Assembly: GCA_934675575.1 (NCBI GenBank)
Contig: CAKUQQ010000008.1
Span: 62,001-126,000 of the forward strand
Origin: an uncultured Muribaculaceae bacterium
GTDB taxonomy: Bacteria; Bacteroidota; Bacteroidia; Bacteroidales; Muribaculaceae
Direction: 5' to 3'
Length of the DNA: 64,000 bases
Part shown: positions 37,489 to 46,231 of the stretch, one piece after another
Layout of the letters: each line of letters opens with the position of its first letter
Position numbering within the stretch: the first letter of the stretch is position 1
The notes under the pieces: generated by a model
What the model was told of the DNA's origin: nothing
Seen by the model: the letters and a program-made list of their open reading frames with translations, nothing else
Databases searched by the model: none
Made by a program: the position numbers and the translations under genes

Positions 37489-40400
37489 TTGTCCGATAAT
37501 AAAGGAAATATAGTGGGAAAATGGGTGCTTTGGACTCTCGGTGCACTGTTGTTTTTGGCATTGCTGTTGCCGTTAACGCTCTATGTGCCGTGGGTGCAAA
37601 ACTTGGTCAAGGACGTTGCCTGCGAGTATGCTTCGCACAAAACCGGCATGCAGATAAGCGTTGACCGCATTTTGCTTAAATTCCCCATTGACTTGAGTGT
37701 TGACGGAGTGCTTGTAATCGATGAGCATAAGGACACTATGGTCAATGCCGAGAACCTCACGGCACAACTTGCCGTGCGTCCGCTTTTTGACAAAGTGGTG
37801 AGCATGGATCACGCCTATCTCACACGCGGCTATTACCGCATGATAAGCGAGGACTCGTCAATGCTGCTCAAGGCGCATGTGAACCTGTGCAAGGTGTCGG
37901 GCATCAACGTAAATCTCAACAGAAATGAAGTGGAGGTGCTCGACGGAACACTCAGCGGCGGCAATGTGGCTCTGAGCTATCTGCCATATAAAGTGAAAGC
38001 CAAGGCCGACACCACAAAGCCGGCGCCATGGCACGTGAAGGCTGTGAGGCTTGCGCTGAGTGATGTGCGCTACACGATGGATATGCTGCCAACGATTGAC
38101 AACCTGAGTGTGTTTCTGCGCAAGGCAGAGCTTCGCGACGGCGATGTGAACATGGCGAGTCACACGGTTGACGTGGGCAGTCTTGCAGTTGACAGCATAG
38201 ATTGCACATATCTGTATCCGTCGGCAAAATTTGCCGCAAAATATAATGCCGAGCACCCATTGCCAGTTGACACCCTGCCCAAAGACACAGCCACATGGCA
38301 AGTGAGAGGCAAAACGGTGAAATTGTCAAACTCTGCCGTGACCTATGCGCTTAAGGGGGCAAAGCCCAGAACGCGTGGCCTTGACATGGATTACATGGCT
38401 CTAAGTGGCGTTAATTTTGAAATAGCAAACCTCTATAACCGAGGCACAATGGTGGACGTGCCGCTGGTGGCGCTTAGCGCCAAAGAGCGTTGCGGCATAG
38501 AGCTGCGGTCGGCTTCGGGTCGCTTCAGCATGAATGACGAGCAGATGAAGGCCGATAATTTTGTGATTTCGACCATGCTGAGCAAGCTGAAAGTAAATGC
38601 TCAAGCAGATAATGACTTCCTCGCCGGCAAGCCAACTGGCCGCGCACGGGTGGAAACTGACTCCAAGATTGCTTTGCAAGAGGTGCTTAAAGCGTTTCCG
38701 GAATATCGCACCATGCTCAAAATGGTGCCGATGAACTATCCTGTTGAGGTGCATGGGGCTGTGTCGGGCACCACACGGCAGCTCACTCTCAGCGGTGTGA
38801 CGGCAAGCATGCGACGTTATGCCAAGGTGGCGGTGTCGGGCAAGATTGTGAACCCAATGGACACGAAACGCATGGGAGGAAACGTGGATTTTGATGCGCG
38901 TTTCGATAATATCAACTTCATAAAGCCCACTCTCATGGACAAGGCTATGTGCCGCAATGTCAACATTCCGCCCATGACGGTGAAAGGCACTGCCAAGTTT
39001 GGCGGTGACAACTATTCCGGCAACCTCGCCATGAGGCTCGCCACCGGTCAAATGGTGGGCAAGGGCAGCTTCAGCGGTCGCTCAAATGCATACGGTGTAG
39101 ATGTCACATTCAGTCATTTCCCTGTTAAGGCAATATTGCCGCTGGTTGGAATTGGCGATTTGACTGCGCATGTCAAGGCATCGGGGCGCGGGTTCGACTT
39201 CAGCAGCCCACACACCGCAGTGAGCGGCAACGTGGATTTGGCGAGTGTGCGATATGTGAACGACACATACAAAAACATCAAGGCAAACGTGAGCTTGAGC
39301 GGCGGAAACTTCAACGCGGTGTTAAGCTCTGCAAATGCCGGCTGCGACTTGGCCGTGAACTGCAAGGGCGCACTGGGCAAGGAGCACTATGCCTTCAACG
39401 CCGACGGCCAGATTAATGACCTTGATTTGCAGCGACTGAAACTCTATGACGGCGTGTGCCGTGGCCGTGTTGGTTTTGTGGCTTCGGGTGACTTTAACCT
39501 AAAAACGCAGAAATGCGATGCGGCCGTAAACCTCACTGGGCTTAAATGGGAACTCGACAGCGACATGCTTGTGACTGACAAACTGGAAGGCACATTTGCC
39601 TCGACCGACAGCACTGTGACGCTTGACTTCAACAATGAGCAGACGCAGCTTGCCTTCAACTCCACGTTTGGGCCAAAGAAACTGATGCAGTGCTTCAAAA
39701 ACAGCACCGACATAGCCATGCTGCAATACAAGAAACGCTCGCTCAACATCGACACCCTGCAAGATGCCTTGCCGCCATTCACTCTGAAACTCAATGTGGG
39801 GCCTGATGGCTTGGTGCCACGCTATCTTGAAAAATATGACATTGATTTCAGAAGCATAAATTGCGATATACGCAACGACAGCAACATATTTATCGACGGC
39901 AAAGTTAATGCGTTTAGCTATGGCGAAACGGCAATCGACACCATCACGCTCCATGCAAGCGAATGGAACCGCTGCTTGCGCTTTGACGCCCACATGGGCA
40001 ATCGGCCTGGCACATGGGACGAGTTTGCCAGTGTTGACGTGAAGGGTGGCGTGGTGCGCTCCACGCTCAACATGCTTGTGAGCCAGCGCAACATACACAA
40101 CGAGACCGGCTATCGCGTGGGAGTAGATGCCACGTTAACCGATTCGGTGGTGAAGGCACGCTTTTTCCCCAAGAATCCAATAATAGGCTACCGCAAGTGG
40201 AGTGTTAACGATAGCAACTATGTGTCGCTCAACTATAAACGGCGAGAAATGCTTGCCGACCTGCAACTGCAGACCGACTCCAGCCGCGTGTCGCTTATGT
40301 CGAACTCACTTGACCACACCGGCAAGTCGGACATATTGCTGAAAATTGATAATCTGAAAATAGAAGAATGGCTCAAGTTCTTCCCATTTGCTCCAGAGGT

Positions 40401-42309
40401 GTCGGGCAGCCTTAGCGCCAATATGGGTGTGGCATACGACGGCAAGAACATCTGGGGCGACGGCACGGCCTCGCTAAAAAATTTCGTGTATGAGCGTCAG
40501 CGTGTGGGCGACATAGATTTGTCGGCAAACTTGAGTGTGGACCCGTCAACATCAAGCACCAACTTAAAGGCTGACGTTGACCTCGACGGCTCAAAGGTGG
40601 CATTTGCCTACGGCTCGCTCAACGACTCGACAAAGAAAAATCCGTTTGACGTGTCGCTAAAACTCGACCGCTTCCCACTGTCGAAGGCAACGCCGTTCAT
40701 TCCCGGAAACTTAGTGTGGCTGCGAGGCTATCTTAACGGCGACTTGACAGTGACAGGCTCAATGTCGAAACCAATATACAACGGCTATGTGGTGCCAGAC
40801 TCCGCAAACATTTACGTCCCCCGCTATGGCAGCCAGCTGCGCCTCACTGAGACCAAGATACCTGTGGATTCGGGTGTGGTGAAATTTAAGGACTTTGGCA
40901 TAGTGGGCATAAATAACCGCCAAGTGACGGTTAATGGTAGCGTGGACATATCAGACATGAACAACATGACGATAAAACTCGGCATGGCAGGAAGCAATGT
41001 GCAGTTTATAGGCTCTACACAAAAGCGCTATTCCGACTTGTTTGGCAAGGGTTTTGCCGATGTGAACTGCTCTATTAGCGGACGCGGCAACTTTATGTCG
41101 GTGAATGCAGACCTGGCCTTGCGTTCCGGCTCAAACTTGACTTATGTGCTGCAAGACAACATAAATGACCTGGGCACAGGAGCAGACCGCAGCATGGTGA
41201 CGTTTGTAAACATGAACGACTCCACCCAGACGGTTGACTCGCTCATGACATCGGCCACTGGATATGCGATGAACATAGCCGCTAACCTCAACATACAGCA
41301 AGGGGCTGTTATCAACGCATTTTTGTCGGCCGACGGCAAAGACCGTGTCACAATCAACGGCAGCGGCAGGCTGCGCTACACTATGGATTTTGCAGGGAAG
41401 GACAACCTTGTGGGCAGCTACACGATAGAGTCGGGCAGTGTGCGCTACTCTCCACCCGTCATTTCGCAAAAGATTTTTGAATTTGAGAGCGGAAGCTCAG
41501 TGGTGTGGTCGGGCGACATGATGAACCCTCAACTCAACGTGTCGGCCACACAACACACCAAGACCACTGTGACCGGCAGCGACAATGGCAGCCGACTTGT
41601 GGATTTCCTCGTCACTGCCAAGCTCGGCAACTCGCTTAACAATGTGGACTTGACGTTTGACCTAAGCACAGACAATGACATAAGTGTGGAAAATGAGTTG
41701 CAGTCAATGACGGCACAGCAACGCTCCACTGCGGCAATCAATCTGCTGCTCTATGGCACATATTCGGGCGTGACCGGTAACGGCGCTCCAGGACTGTCGT
41801 CAACAGGTGCGCTCTACTCATTCTTGCAGTCGCAAATCAACAGTTGGGCGGCAAGCACGCTCAAAGGTGTTGACCTGACCTTTGGCATCAATTCATATCA
41901 GGACGGCTCAAATGGCCACTCGCAAAACGAGACGAGCTATTCTTACCGCTTGTCGAAATCGCTATTCAACGACCGCTTCAAGATAGTGGTGGGCGGCGAA
42001 TACAGCACAGATGCAACAAGCGAGCAAAACTTCTCAAACAACTTGGTCAACGACATATCGTTTGAATATTACCTTAACAAGAGCGGAACAAAATATTTGC
42101 GACTTTTCCGCCATACAGGCTATGAGAGTGTGCTTGAGGGCGAGATAACAGAAATGGGCGTTGCCTATGTGCTTAAACGCAAGATTTCGGACTTGAGGCA
42201 CTTGTTCCGCTACAAATCAAAAGAACGCTTGCAGCGCGACTCGATTGCTGCCCAGGAAGAAAAGACAAGGCGCGAGAAAGAAGCGGCATTAAAGGCTGAT
42301 GACAAATGA
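37489..42309 (+). CDS. tamB: Translocation/assembly module TamB (AsmA-like, DUF490)
   Basis: A 1606-residue protein with one N-terminal membrane anchor (about 12-34), then a very long beta-rich body typical of the AsmA/TamB lipid-transfer superfamily, and a C-terminal DUF490 region (about 1250-1560) with 'GSYTIESGSVRYSPPVISQKI' and 'LYGTYSGVTGNG'. It should span the periplasm as a hydrophobic groove and work with the Omp85 protein of the next gene in moving phospholipids or assembling outer-membrane proteins. The start is TTG 37489 (no in-frame ATG nearby); GTG 37513 is the alternative. The stop overlaps the tamL ATG by 4 bp. The charged tail after DUF490 is Lys/Glu-rich. Confidence 0.92.
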   Translation: MSDNKGNIVGKWVLWTLGALLFLALLLPLTLYVPWVQNLVKDVACEYASHKTGMQISVDRILLKFPIDLSVDGVLVIDEHKDTMVNAENLTAQLAVRPLFDKVVSMDHAYLTRGYYRMISEDSSMLLKAHVNLCKVSGINVNLNRNEVEVLDGTLSGGNVALSYLPYKVKAKADTTKPAPWHVKAVRLALSDVRYTMDMLPTIDNLSVFLRKAELRDGDVNMASHTVDVGSLAVDSIDCTYLYPSAKFAAKYNAEHPLPVDTLPKDTATWQVRGKTVKLSNSAVTYALKGAKPRTRGLDMDYMALSGVNFEIANLYNRGTMVDVPLVALSAKERCGIELRSASGRFSMNDEQMKADNFVISTMLSKLKVNAQADNDFLAGKPTGRARVETDSKIALQEVLKAFPEYRTMLKMVPMNYPVEVHGAVSGTTRQLTLSGVTASMRRYAKVAVSGKIVNPMDTKRMGGNVDFDARFDNINFIKPTLMDKAMCRNVNIPPMTVKGTAKFGGDNYSGNLAMRLATGQMVGKGSFSGRSNAYGVDVTFSHFPVKAILPLVGIGDLTAHVKASGRGFDFSSPHTAVSGNVDLASVRYVNDTYKNIKANVSLSGGNFNAVLSSANAGCDLAVNCKGALGKEHYAFNADGQINDLDLQRLKLYDGVCRGRVGFVASGDFNLKTQKCDAAVNLTGLKWELDSDMLVTDKLEGTFASTDSTVTLDFNNEQTQLAFNSTFGPKKLMQCFKNSTDIAMLQYKKRSLNIDTLQDALPPFTLKLNVGPDGLVPRYLEKYDIDFRSINCDIRNDSNIFIDGKVNAFSYGETAIDTITLHASEWNRCLRFDAHMGNRPGTWDEFASVDVKGGVVRSTLNMLVSQRNIHNETGYRVGVDATLTDSVVKARFFPKNPIIGYRKWSVNDSNYVSLNYKRREMLADLQLQTDSSRVSLMSNSLDHTGKSDILLKIDNLKIEEWLKFFPFAPEVSGSLSANMGVAYDGKNIWGDGTASLKNFVYERQRVGDIDLSANLSVDPSTSSTNLKADVDLDGSKVAFAYGSLNDSTKKNPFDVSLKLDRFPLSKATPFIPGNLVWLRGYLNGDLTVTGSMSKPIYNGYVVPDSANIYVPRYGSQLRLTETKIPVDSGVVKFKDFGIVGINNRQVTVNGSVDISDMNNMTIKLGMAGSNVQFIGSTQKRYSDLFGKGFADVNCSISGRGNFMSVNADLALRSGSNLTYVLQDNINDLGTGADRSMVTFVNMNDSTQTVDSLMTSATGYAMNIAANLNIQQGAVINAFLSADGKDRVTINGSGRLRYTMDFAGKDNLVGSYTIESGSVRYSPPVISQKIFEFESGSSVVWSGDMMNPQLNVSATQHTKTTVTGSDNGSRLVDFLVTAKLGNSLNNVDLTFDLSTDNDISVENELQSMTAQQRSTAAINLLLYGTYSGVTGNGAPGLSSTGALYSFLQSQINSWAASTLKGVDLTFGINSYQDGSNGHSQNETSYSYRLSKSLFNDRFKIVVGGEYSTDATSEQNFSNNLVNDISFEYYLNKSGTKYLRLFRHTGYESVLEGEITEMGVAYVLKRKISDLRHLFRYKSKERLQRDSIAAQEEKTRREKEAALKADDK

Positions 42310-44627
42310 GCAGACACGGAAATGGCAATAACATATTATCGGTGATTTTGACTGTGCTGCTGGGCATGGCTCTGAGCGCATGCTCCACAACCAGCAGGAT
42401 AGGCGAGGGCGAGACACTCTACACCGGCGTGAAGAAACTCAACTATGTGTTTCCTGACACGGTGGAGGTGGAAGACGGCGTGAAAGACCAGATTTTTGAA
42501 GCAATCAATGTGAAACCAAACAATCCGCTCTACTCGCCATATTACCGTACGCCGCTGCCAATAGGCTTGTGGGTGTATAATCACTGGAACGAGAAGTCAA
42601 AAGGCATAAAGGGGTGGTTCTACAAGAAACTGGTGGCCTATCCGGTGCTGATAAGCCGTGTGAGGCCTGAGACGCGTGTCGATATGATTAAGACCCTGCT
42701 TGAGGACAACGGCTATTTCGGGTCGTCGGCAAGCTATAAGCTCAATTATAGCAGCGAGCAGAAGCGCAAGGCTTCGGTTAGCTATGAGGTGAAGGTGAAG
42801 AAGCCTTATCTCATAGACAGCGTGATTTACACAGGCATAGCCACTCCAATAGGCCGCTTTATCGACTCGGTGGCACGTGCCGATCGATACTTGAAGCCGG
42901 GCAGCCGTTATTGTCTTGACTCGCTTAACAACGTGCGCATCAACATAACCAATGCCTTGCGAAACAATGGCTACTACTTCTTTAGGCCGGAATATATAGA
43001 GTATCTGGCCGACAGCACTGCCCACAAGGGCAGCATTGCTGTGAAGATAGTGAAGGCGTCGAATGTGCCTAACATGGCTCTGGTGAAATATATGGTCAAC
43101 AATGTGGTGGCTACTGTGAGCGGAAATCATGGCGGAGGCACGCCAGACACCCTGCAATTCCGCAACTGCACGCTTGTGAAAATGGTGCCTGTGCACATCA
43201 ATGACAACACCATACCTGGCTGCATAAGGTCGCGCAAAGGGCGGCCGTTCAGAGTGGGAAACATGGATCGCACGCAGATGTATCTGTCGCAGCTTGGCAT
43301 TTTCAGCAACATAAATATGCGTGTGCTGCCAGTTGATTCCACAACAGCCGATGGCAACGGGCTGGTGGATTTGCACATAGATTGCACGCTCGACAAGCCA
43401 TACGAGGTGAAATTTGAGGCGCAAGGCACGTCGAAGTCAAACAGTTTCATCGGACCGAGTTTGGGTGTGGGGCTTGAGCATAAAAATCTGTTTGGCGCAG
43501 GCGAGCAGCTCAGTGCCAAGCTCAATGCCTCATACGAGTGGCAAACTGGCAATGGCGGGCGCAAGAGCAACCGCGACATCAATTCCTATGAGTTTGGGGC
43601 AGAAGTGTCACTTGCCATACCACGGCTGCTTGCACCTAAGTTCATTGACCGCAACCGCCGTTACCGTAACTGGACGCGTTTCTCGCTTAACGGCGACATA
43701 ATGAACCGTCCTGACTTTTTCAAGATGTATCAGGTGGGCACAAAATTCAGCTGGGAATGGCATGCGAGCAAGAAGTCGCTCATAGAGTACACGCCATTTA
43801 TGCTCACCTACTCAAAGCTGCTGTCAACAACCCATGCGTTTGACTCGGCAATGACGGCAAACCCGGCGATAGCGTTGAGTTTCCGTAACACATTTATTCC
43901 CAAGATGCAGTATTCTTACACCTACGACACTCCTCTGGGCATGAAAGACAACATCACATGGACGTCGATGGTGGCTGAGGCCGGCAATATTTTTGCCGGC
44001 GTTTGGGAGCTTGCCGGAAGCAAACACACCAAGCGTCTGTTTGGCACACCGTTCTCGCAGTTTGTAAAGGCACAAACGCAAGTGGTGTGGAATCACACGT
44101 TGACAGGTGAACACCGGATAGTGGGCAGAATGTTTGTGGGTGCGGCTCATGCCTATGGCAACTCGTCGCAGGTGCCATATAGCGAGCAATTCTACATAGG
44201 CGGAGCAAACTCAGTGAGAGCTTTCACGGTGCGAACCATAGGACCTGGCAAATATCACGCGGCGCAGCGCAATGCCAGCGCCTATTATGACCAGACTGGT
44301 ACATTTAAGTTTGAAACTAACTGGGAATACCGTTTTCCGCTGCTTGGCTACTTTAAGGGAGCTTTGTTTGTTGACGCCGGAAATGTGTGGTTGCTCAAGA
44401 ATGATGAGTATCGACCAGGCGGCAAGCTGAAGATGAAGAACTTCTTTGATGAGTTGGCTCTTGGCACAGGTGCCGGCATAAGGTTCGACATGGATATGCT
44501 TGTGATTAGGGCTGACCTCGGCATAGGAATACATGCTCCTTACGACACCGGCAAGCGTGGCTACTACAATTTGCCAAGGTTCAAAGACGGCCTTGCATTC
44601 CACTTGGCAATAGGTTATCCATTTTGA
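42306..44627 (+). CDS. tamL: TamL, Omp85-family outer membrane lipoprotein
   Basis: 773 residues. A lipobox 'MALSAC' puts the lipidated Cys at 26, a feature of the Bacteroidota-specific TamL group rather than TamA. POTRA domains occupy about 50-400, and the 16-strand barrel fills the rest, with the Omp85 motif region 'YIGGANSVRAFTVRTIGPG' (lid-lock loop, VRAF form of VRGF) and the final strand 'GLAFHLAIGYPF' ending in Phe. It forms the outer-membrane part of a TamB-TamL envelope-spanning complex. Start ATG overlaps the tamB stop (ATGA). The repeat cluster at 44650 begins 22 bp after the stop codon. Confidence 0.92.
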   Translation: MSRHGNGNNILSVILTVLLGMALSACSTTSRIGEGETLYTGVKKLNYVFPDTVEVEDGVKDQIFEAINVKPNNPLYSPYYRTPLPIGLWVYNHWNEKSKGIKGWFYKKLVAYPVLISRVRPETRVDMIKTLLEDNGYFGSSASYKLNYSSEQKRKASVSYEVKVKKPYLIDSVIYTGIATPIGRFIDSVARADRYLKPGSRYCLDSLNNVRINITNALRNNGYYFFRPEYIEYLADSTAHKGSIAVKIVKASNVPNMALVKYMVNNVVATVSGNHGGGTPDTLQFRNCTLVKMVPVHINDNTIPGCIRSRKGRPFRVGNMDRTQMYLSQLGIFSNINMRVLPVDSTTADGNGLVDLHIDCTLDKPYEVKFEAQGTSKSNSFIGPSLGVGLEHKNLFGAGEQLSAKLNASYEWQTGNGGRKSNRDINSYEFGAEVSLAIPRLLAPKFIDRNRRYRNWTRFSLNGDIMNRPDFFKMYQVGTKFSWEWHASKKSLIEYTPFMLTYSKLLSTTHAFDSAMTANPAIALSFRNTFIPKMQYSYTYDTPLGMKDNITWTSMVAEAGNIFAGVWELAGSKHTKRLFGTPFSQFVKAQTQVVWNHTLTGEHRIVGRMFVGAAHAYGNSSQVPYSEQFYIGGANSVRAFTVRTIGPGKYHAAQRNASAYYDQTGTFKFETNWEYRFPLLGYFKGALFVDAGNVWLLKNDEYRPGGKLKMKNFFDELALGTGAGIRFDMDMLVIRADLGIGIHAPYDTGKRGYYNLPRFKDGLAFHLAIGYPF

Positions 44628-44649
44628 TTAACAGCATGGTTGGTGCTGT

Positions 44650-44844
44650 ACGCGTACCTCCGGCACGCTGCTTTTTGTGGTGTGGCTTGTACCGCCGACC
44701 GGAGCTGTCGCTCCTTAGTCAGCGGTTATCTATATACTTGCCCCTCCGGGGCAGTTCCTGTGTGGGGTGGCTGCATGATGGAGGTAGTGTGGTGTGGCTG
44801 ACTGCCTGCTTGCATGGCTTGTGCTGCGTGCCTGAGGTACGCGT
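44650..44844 (+). repeat. Palindromic repeat cluster 3 (second subfamily)
   Basis: Between the converging tamL and VanZ-like genes. A 44650-44668; B 44692-44725 with arms CCGCCGAC and GTCAGCGG instead of CCCCCGAC and GTCGGGGG; a C-position hairpin TGCCCCTCCGGGGCA (about 44739-44753) instead of the GTGTGCC type; a lone inverted A' at 44826-44844. Order and spacing match the other clusters, so it is the same element with co-varied stems. Confidence 0.85.
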
Positions 44845-44887
44845 ATAGGGTGTGTGGTGGAGAGGCGTTGGGTGTTGCTGGTAAGGG

Positions 44888-45445
44888 TTATTCTGGGTTG
44901 GCCTCGCTGCAGAGTTTAGTTTTTTCTTCTATTTGCTTTTTGAGCAGTTCCTGCTGTTCACCCACCTTGCGTTTAGCTTCGTTTTCATCGAAATCTTCAT
45001 GGTAGCGGTGGTGACGGCGGTGCTTGTGGCTTGATGTGCGCAACAAATATTTGCGGAAGATGTGCATGAACCAGAAATGTATGGTTGCCCAACCGGCGAG
45101 TGCACCGAAAATGTTGGCAAACCAGTCGCTTACTTCAAATGAGCGTCCTTGTGCCATCACAAGTTGCGCGATTTCCATCAATCCGCCAAGCAGAATGGCA
45201 AACGTAGTCAGTGCCAGCTCGCTGTTGAGCTTTGTGTGGTGAGGCATCTTGAAATTGGCCCAGTCGAGAATAAACACGCAAGTTGCGCCAAAATACATTA
45301 TCACATGTGCCAGCTTGTCGAAACCAGGAAACAGACATATGTCGTTGATGTCAAGCGGATTGCTTGCAAGTGACAGGTATGTGATTAAAATTATAATTAT
45401 TGATGATGGAACTCCCACAGGAATTGCCAATATGAACTTTTTCAT
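44888..45445 (-). CDS. VanZ-family membrane protein
   Basis: 185 residues with four membrane segments (about 5-28, 42-62, 80-98 and 115-135). 'FDKLAHVIMYFGATCVF' and 'GGLMEIAQLVMAQGRSFEVSDWFANIFGALAGW' are the VanZ-like signature, and a charged His/Lys/Glu-rich C-terminal tail of about 50 residues follows. VanZ of the Tn1546 cluster gives low teicoplanin resistance by an unknown route; most chromosomal homologues have no known role, so the name should not be read as a resistance call. The repeat cluster 3 lies at its 3' end. Confidence 0.85.
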   Translation of the reverse strand: MKKFILAIPVGVPSSIIIILITYLSLASNPLDINDICLFPGFDKLAHVIMYFGATCVFILDWANFKMPHHTKLNSELALTTFAILLGGLMEIAQLVMAQGRSFEVSDWFANIFGALAGWATIHFWFMHIFRKYLLRTSSHKHRRHHRYHEDFDENEAKRKVGEQQELLKKQIEEKTKLCSEANPE

Positions 45446-45682
45446 GTCGTTGTTAGTGTTCTCTGTTTGTGTTTATTTTTGATTTAAATATTTGGCGCTA
45501 TGCAAACATTGGTTTTGTGTGCTTGATTGCGCGGCAAAGAAATGGTATGTCCGTGTATTGGTTTTATACTATCTCCTTTTTCATCTGCAAAAATAACATA
45601 TTTTTTGATTACAAAGATTGTTTAGCACGAAAAATTGAAAATTTGAGGCGAGAAAGTGGAGCATGATATGGCCAATTCGTTT

Positions 45683-46000
45683 TCAAAATTGCGGCACAGG
45701 CTCAATGCGCCGGTCTGGGTGTGGCTTGGGTGCTTTTGGGGGGCGTTTTTTTCGAGACTTGGTGCTGTGACCTTTGTTATGGTGCTTGGAGGGAGCAAGC
45801 GCAGTGCTGCGCTGCAAAGAGTCGGCTTGCTGCATGAATTGCTTGACGGCAGCTTCATCGGTGTGCTGTGCCACGGAGCTGTCGGTGCAGTTGCGCAATG
45901 CGAAAGTGAGAGCTATGACAGCCGCCATGACTATGGCTATCACAATTGACCCTGCACGCTCGTGCCGTGTCATGACAAAATAGTCTTTTATTCTTGCCAT
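45683..46000 (-). CDS. Small single-pass membrane protein with basic tail
   Basis: 105 residues. 'YFVMTRHERAGSIVIAIVM' at the N-terminus leads into one membrane segment (about 17-36), followed by a soluble stretch and a Lys/Arg/Pro/His-rich tail. The N-terminus resembles that of Bacteroidales helix-hairpin-helix (ComEA-like) membrane proteins, but no such domain follows, so this may be a shortened relative or an unrelated protein. A consensus promoter on this strand supports expression. Function unknown. Confidence 0.65.
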   Translation of the reverse strand: MARIKDYFVMTRHERAGSIVIAIVMAAVIALTFALRNCTDSSVAQHTDEAAVKQFMQQADSLQRSTALAPSKHHNKGHSTKSRKKRPPKAPKPHPDRRIEPVPQF

Positions 46001-46058
46001 AATGCTGCTGTGAGTGCGGTTTGCTTGGTTTTAAACGCACGGTAAACCTCTTGTGGCT

Positions 46059-46089
46059 CAAAGATAAAGACAATGTGCTTAATCTGCAA
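46059..46089 (-). promoter_or_regulatory. Promoter of the small membrane protein gene
   Basis: On the minus strand TTGC (46089-46086), 19 bp, TATCTTTG (46066-46059); leader about 50 nt. Confidence 0.55.
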
Positions 46090-46138
46090 TAGTGGTGCAA
46101 AAGTTTTATGCAAAGAAGTGGTAAAATGGGTGTCGTGT

Positions 46139-46190
46139 TAAAAAAAAGTTCAGGGCTGTGCAGCACACTTTGCCGCACAGCCCTGAACTT
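46139..46190 (-). terminator. Strong terminator of the six-hairpin glycosidase gene
   Basis: Perfect 16-bp arms (46146-46161 and 46175-46190; AAGTTCAGGGCTGTGC and its complement), followed on the minus strand by eight T. Confidence 0.85.
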
Positions 46191-46231
46191 GGTGGAAAAT
46201 CATATTATTGCTTTATTGCTTTTGGTGGCTG

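Noticed and set aside
44888..45445. Glycopeptide resistance gene vanZ
   Set aside because: Only the general VanZ-like fold is present; no van cluster genes nearby. Treated as a membrane protein of unknown role.
45446..45682. 65-residue plus-strand frame between the VanZ-like and small membrane protein genes
   Set aside because: AT-rich spacer between two minus-strand genes, no conserved features.
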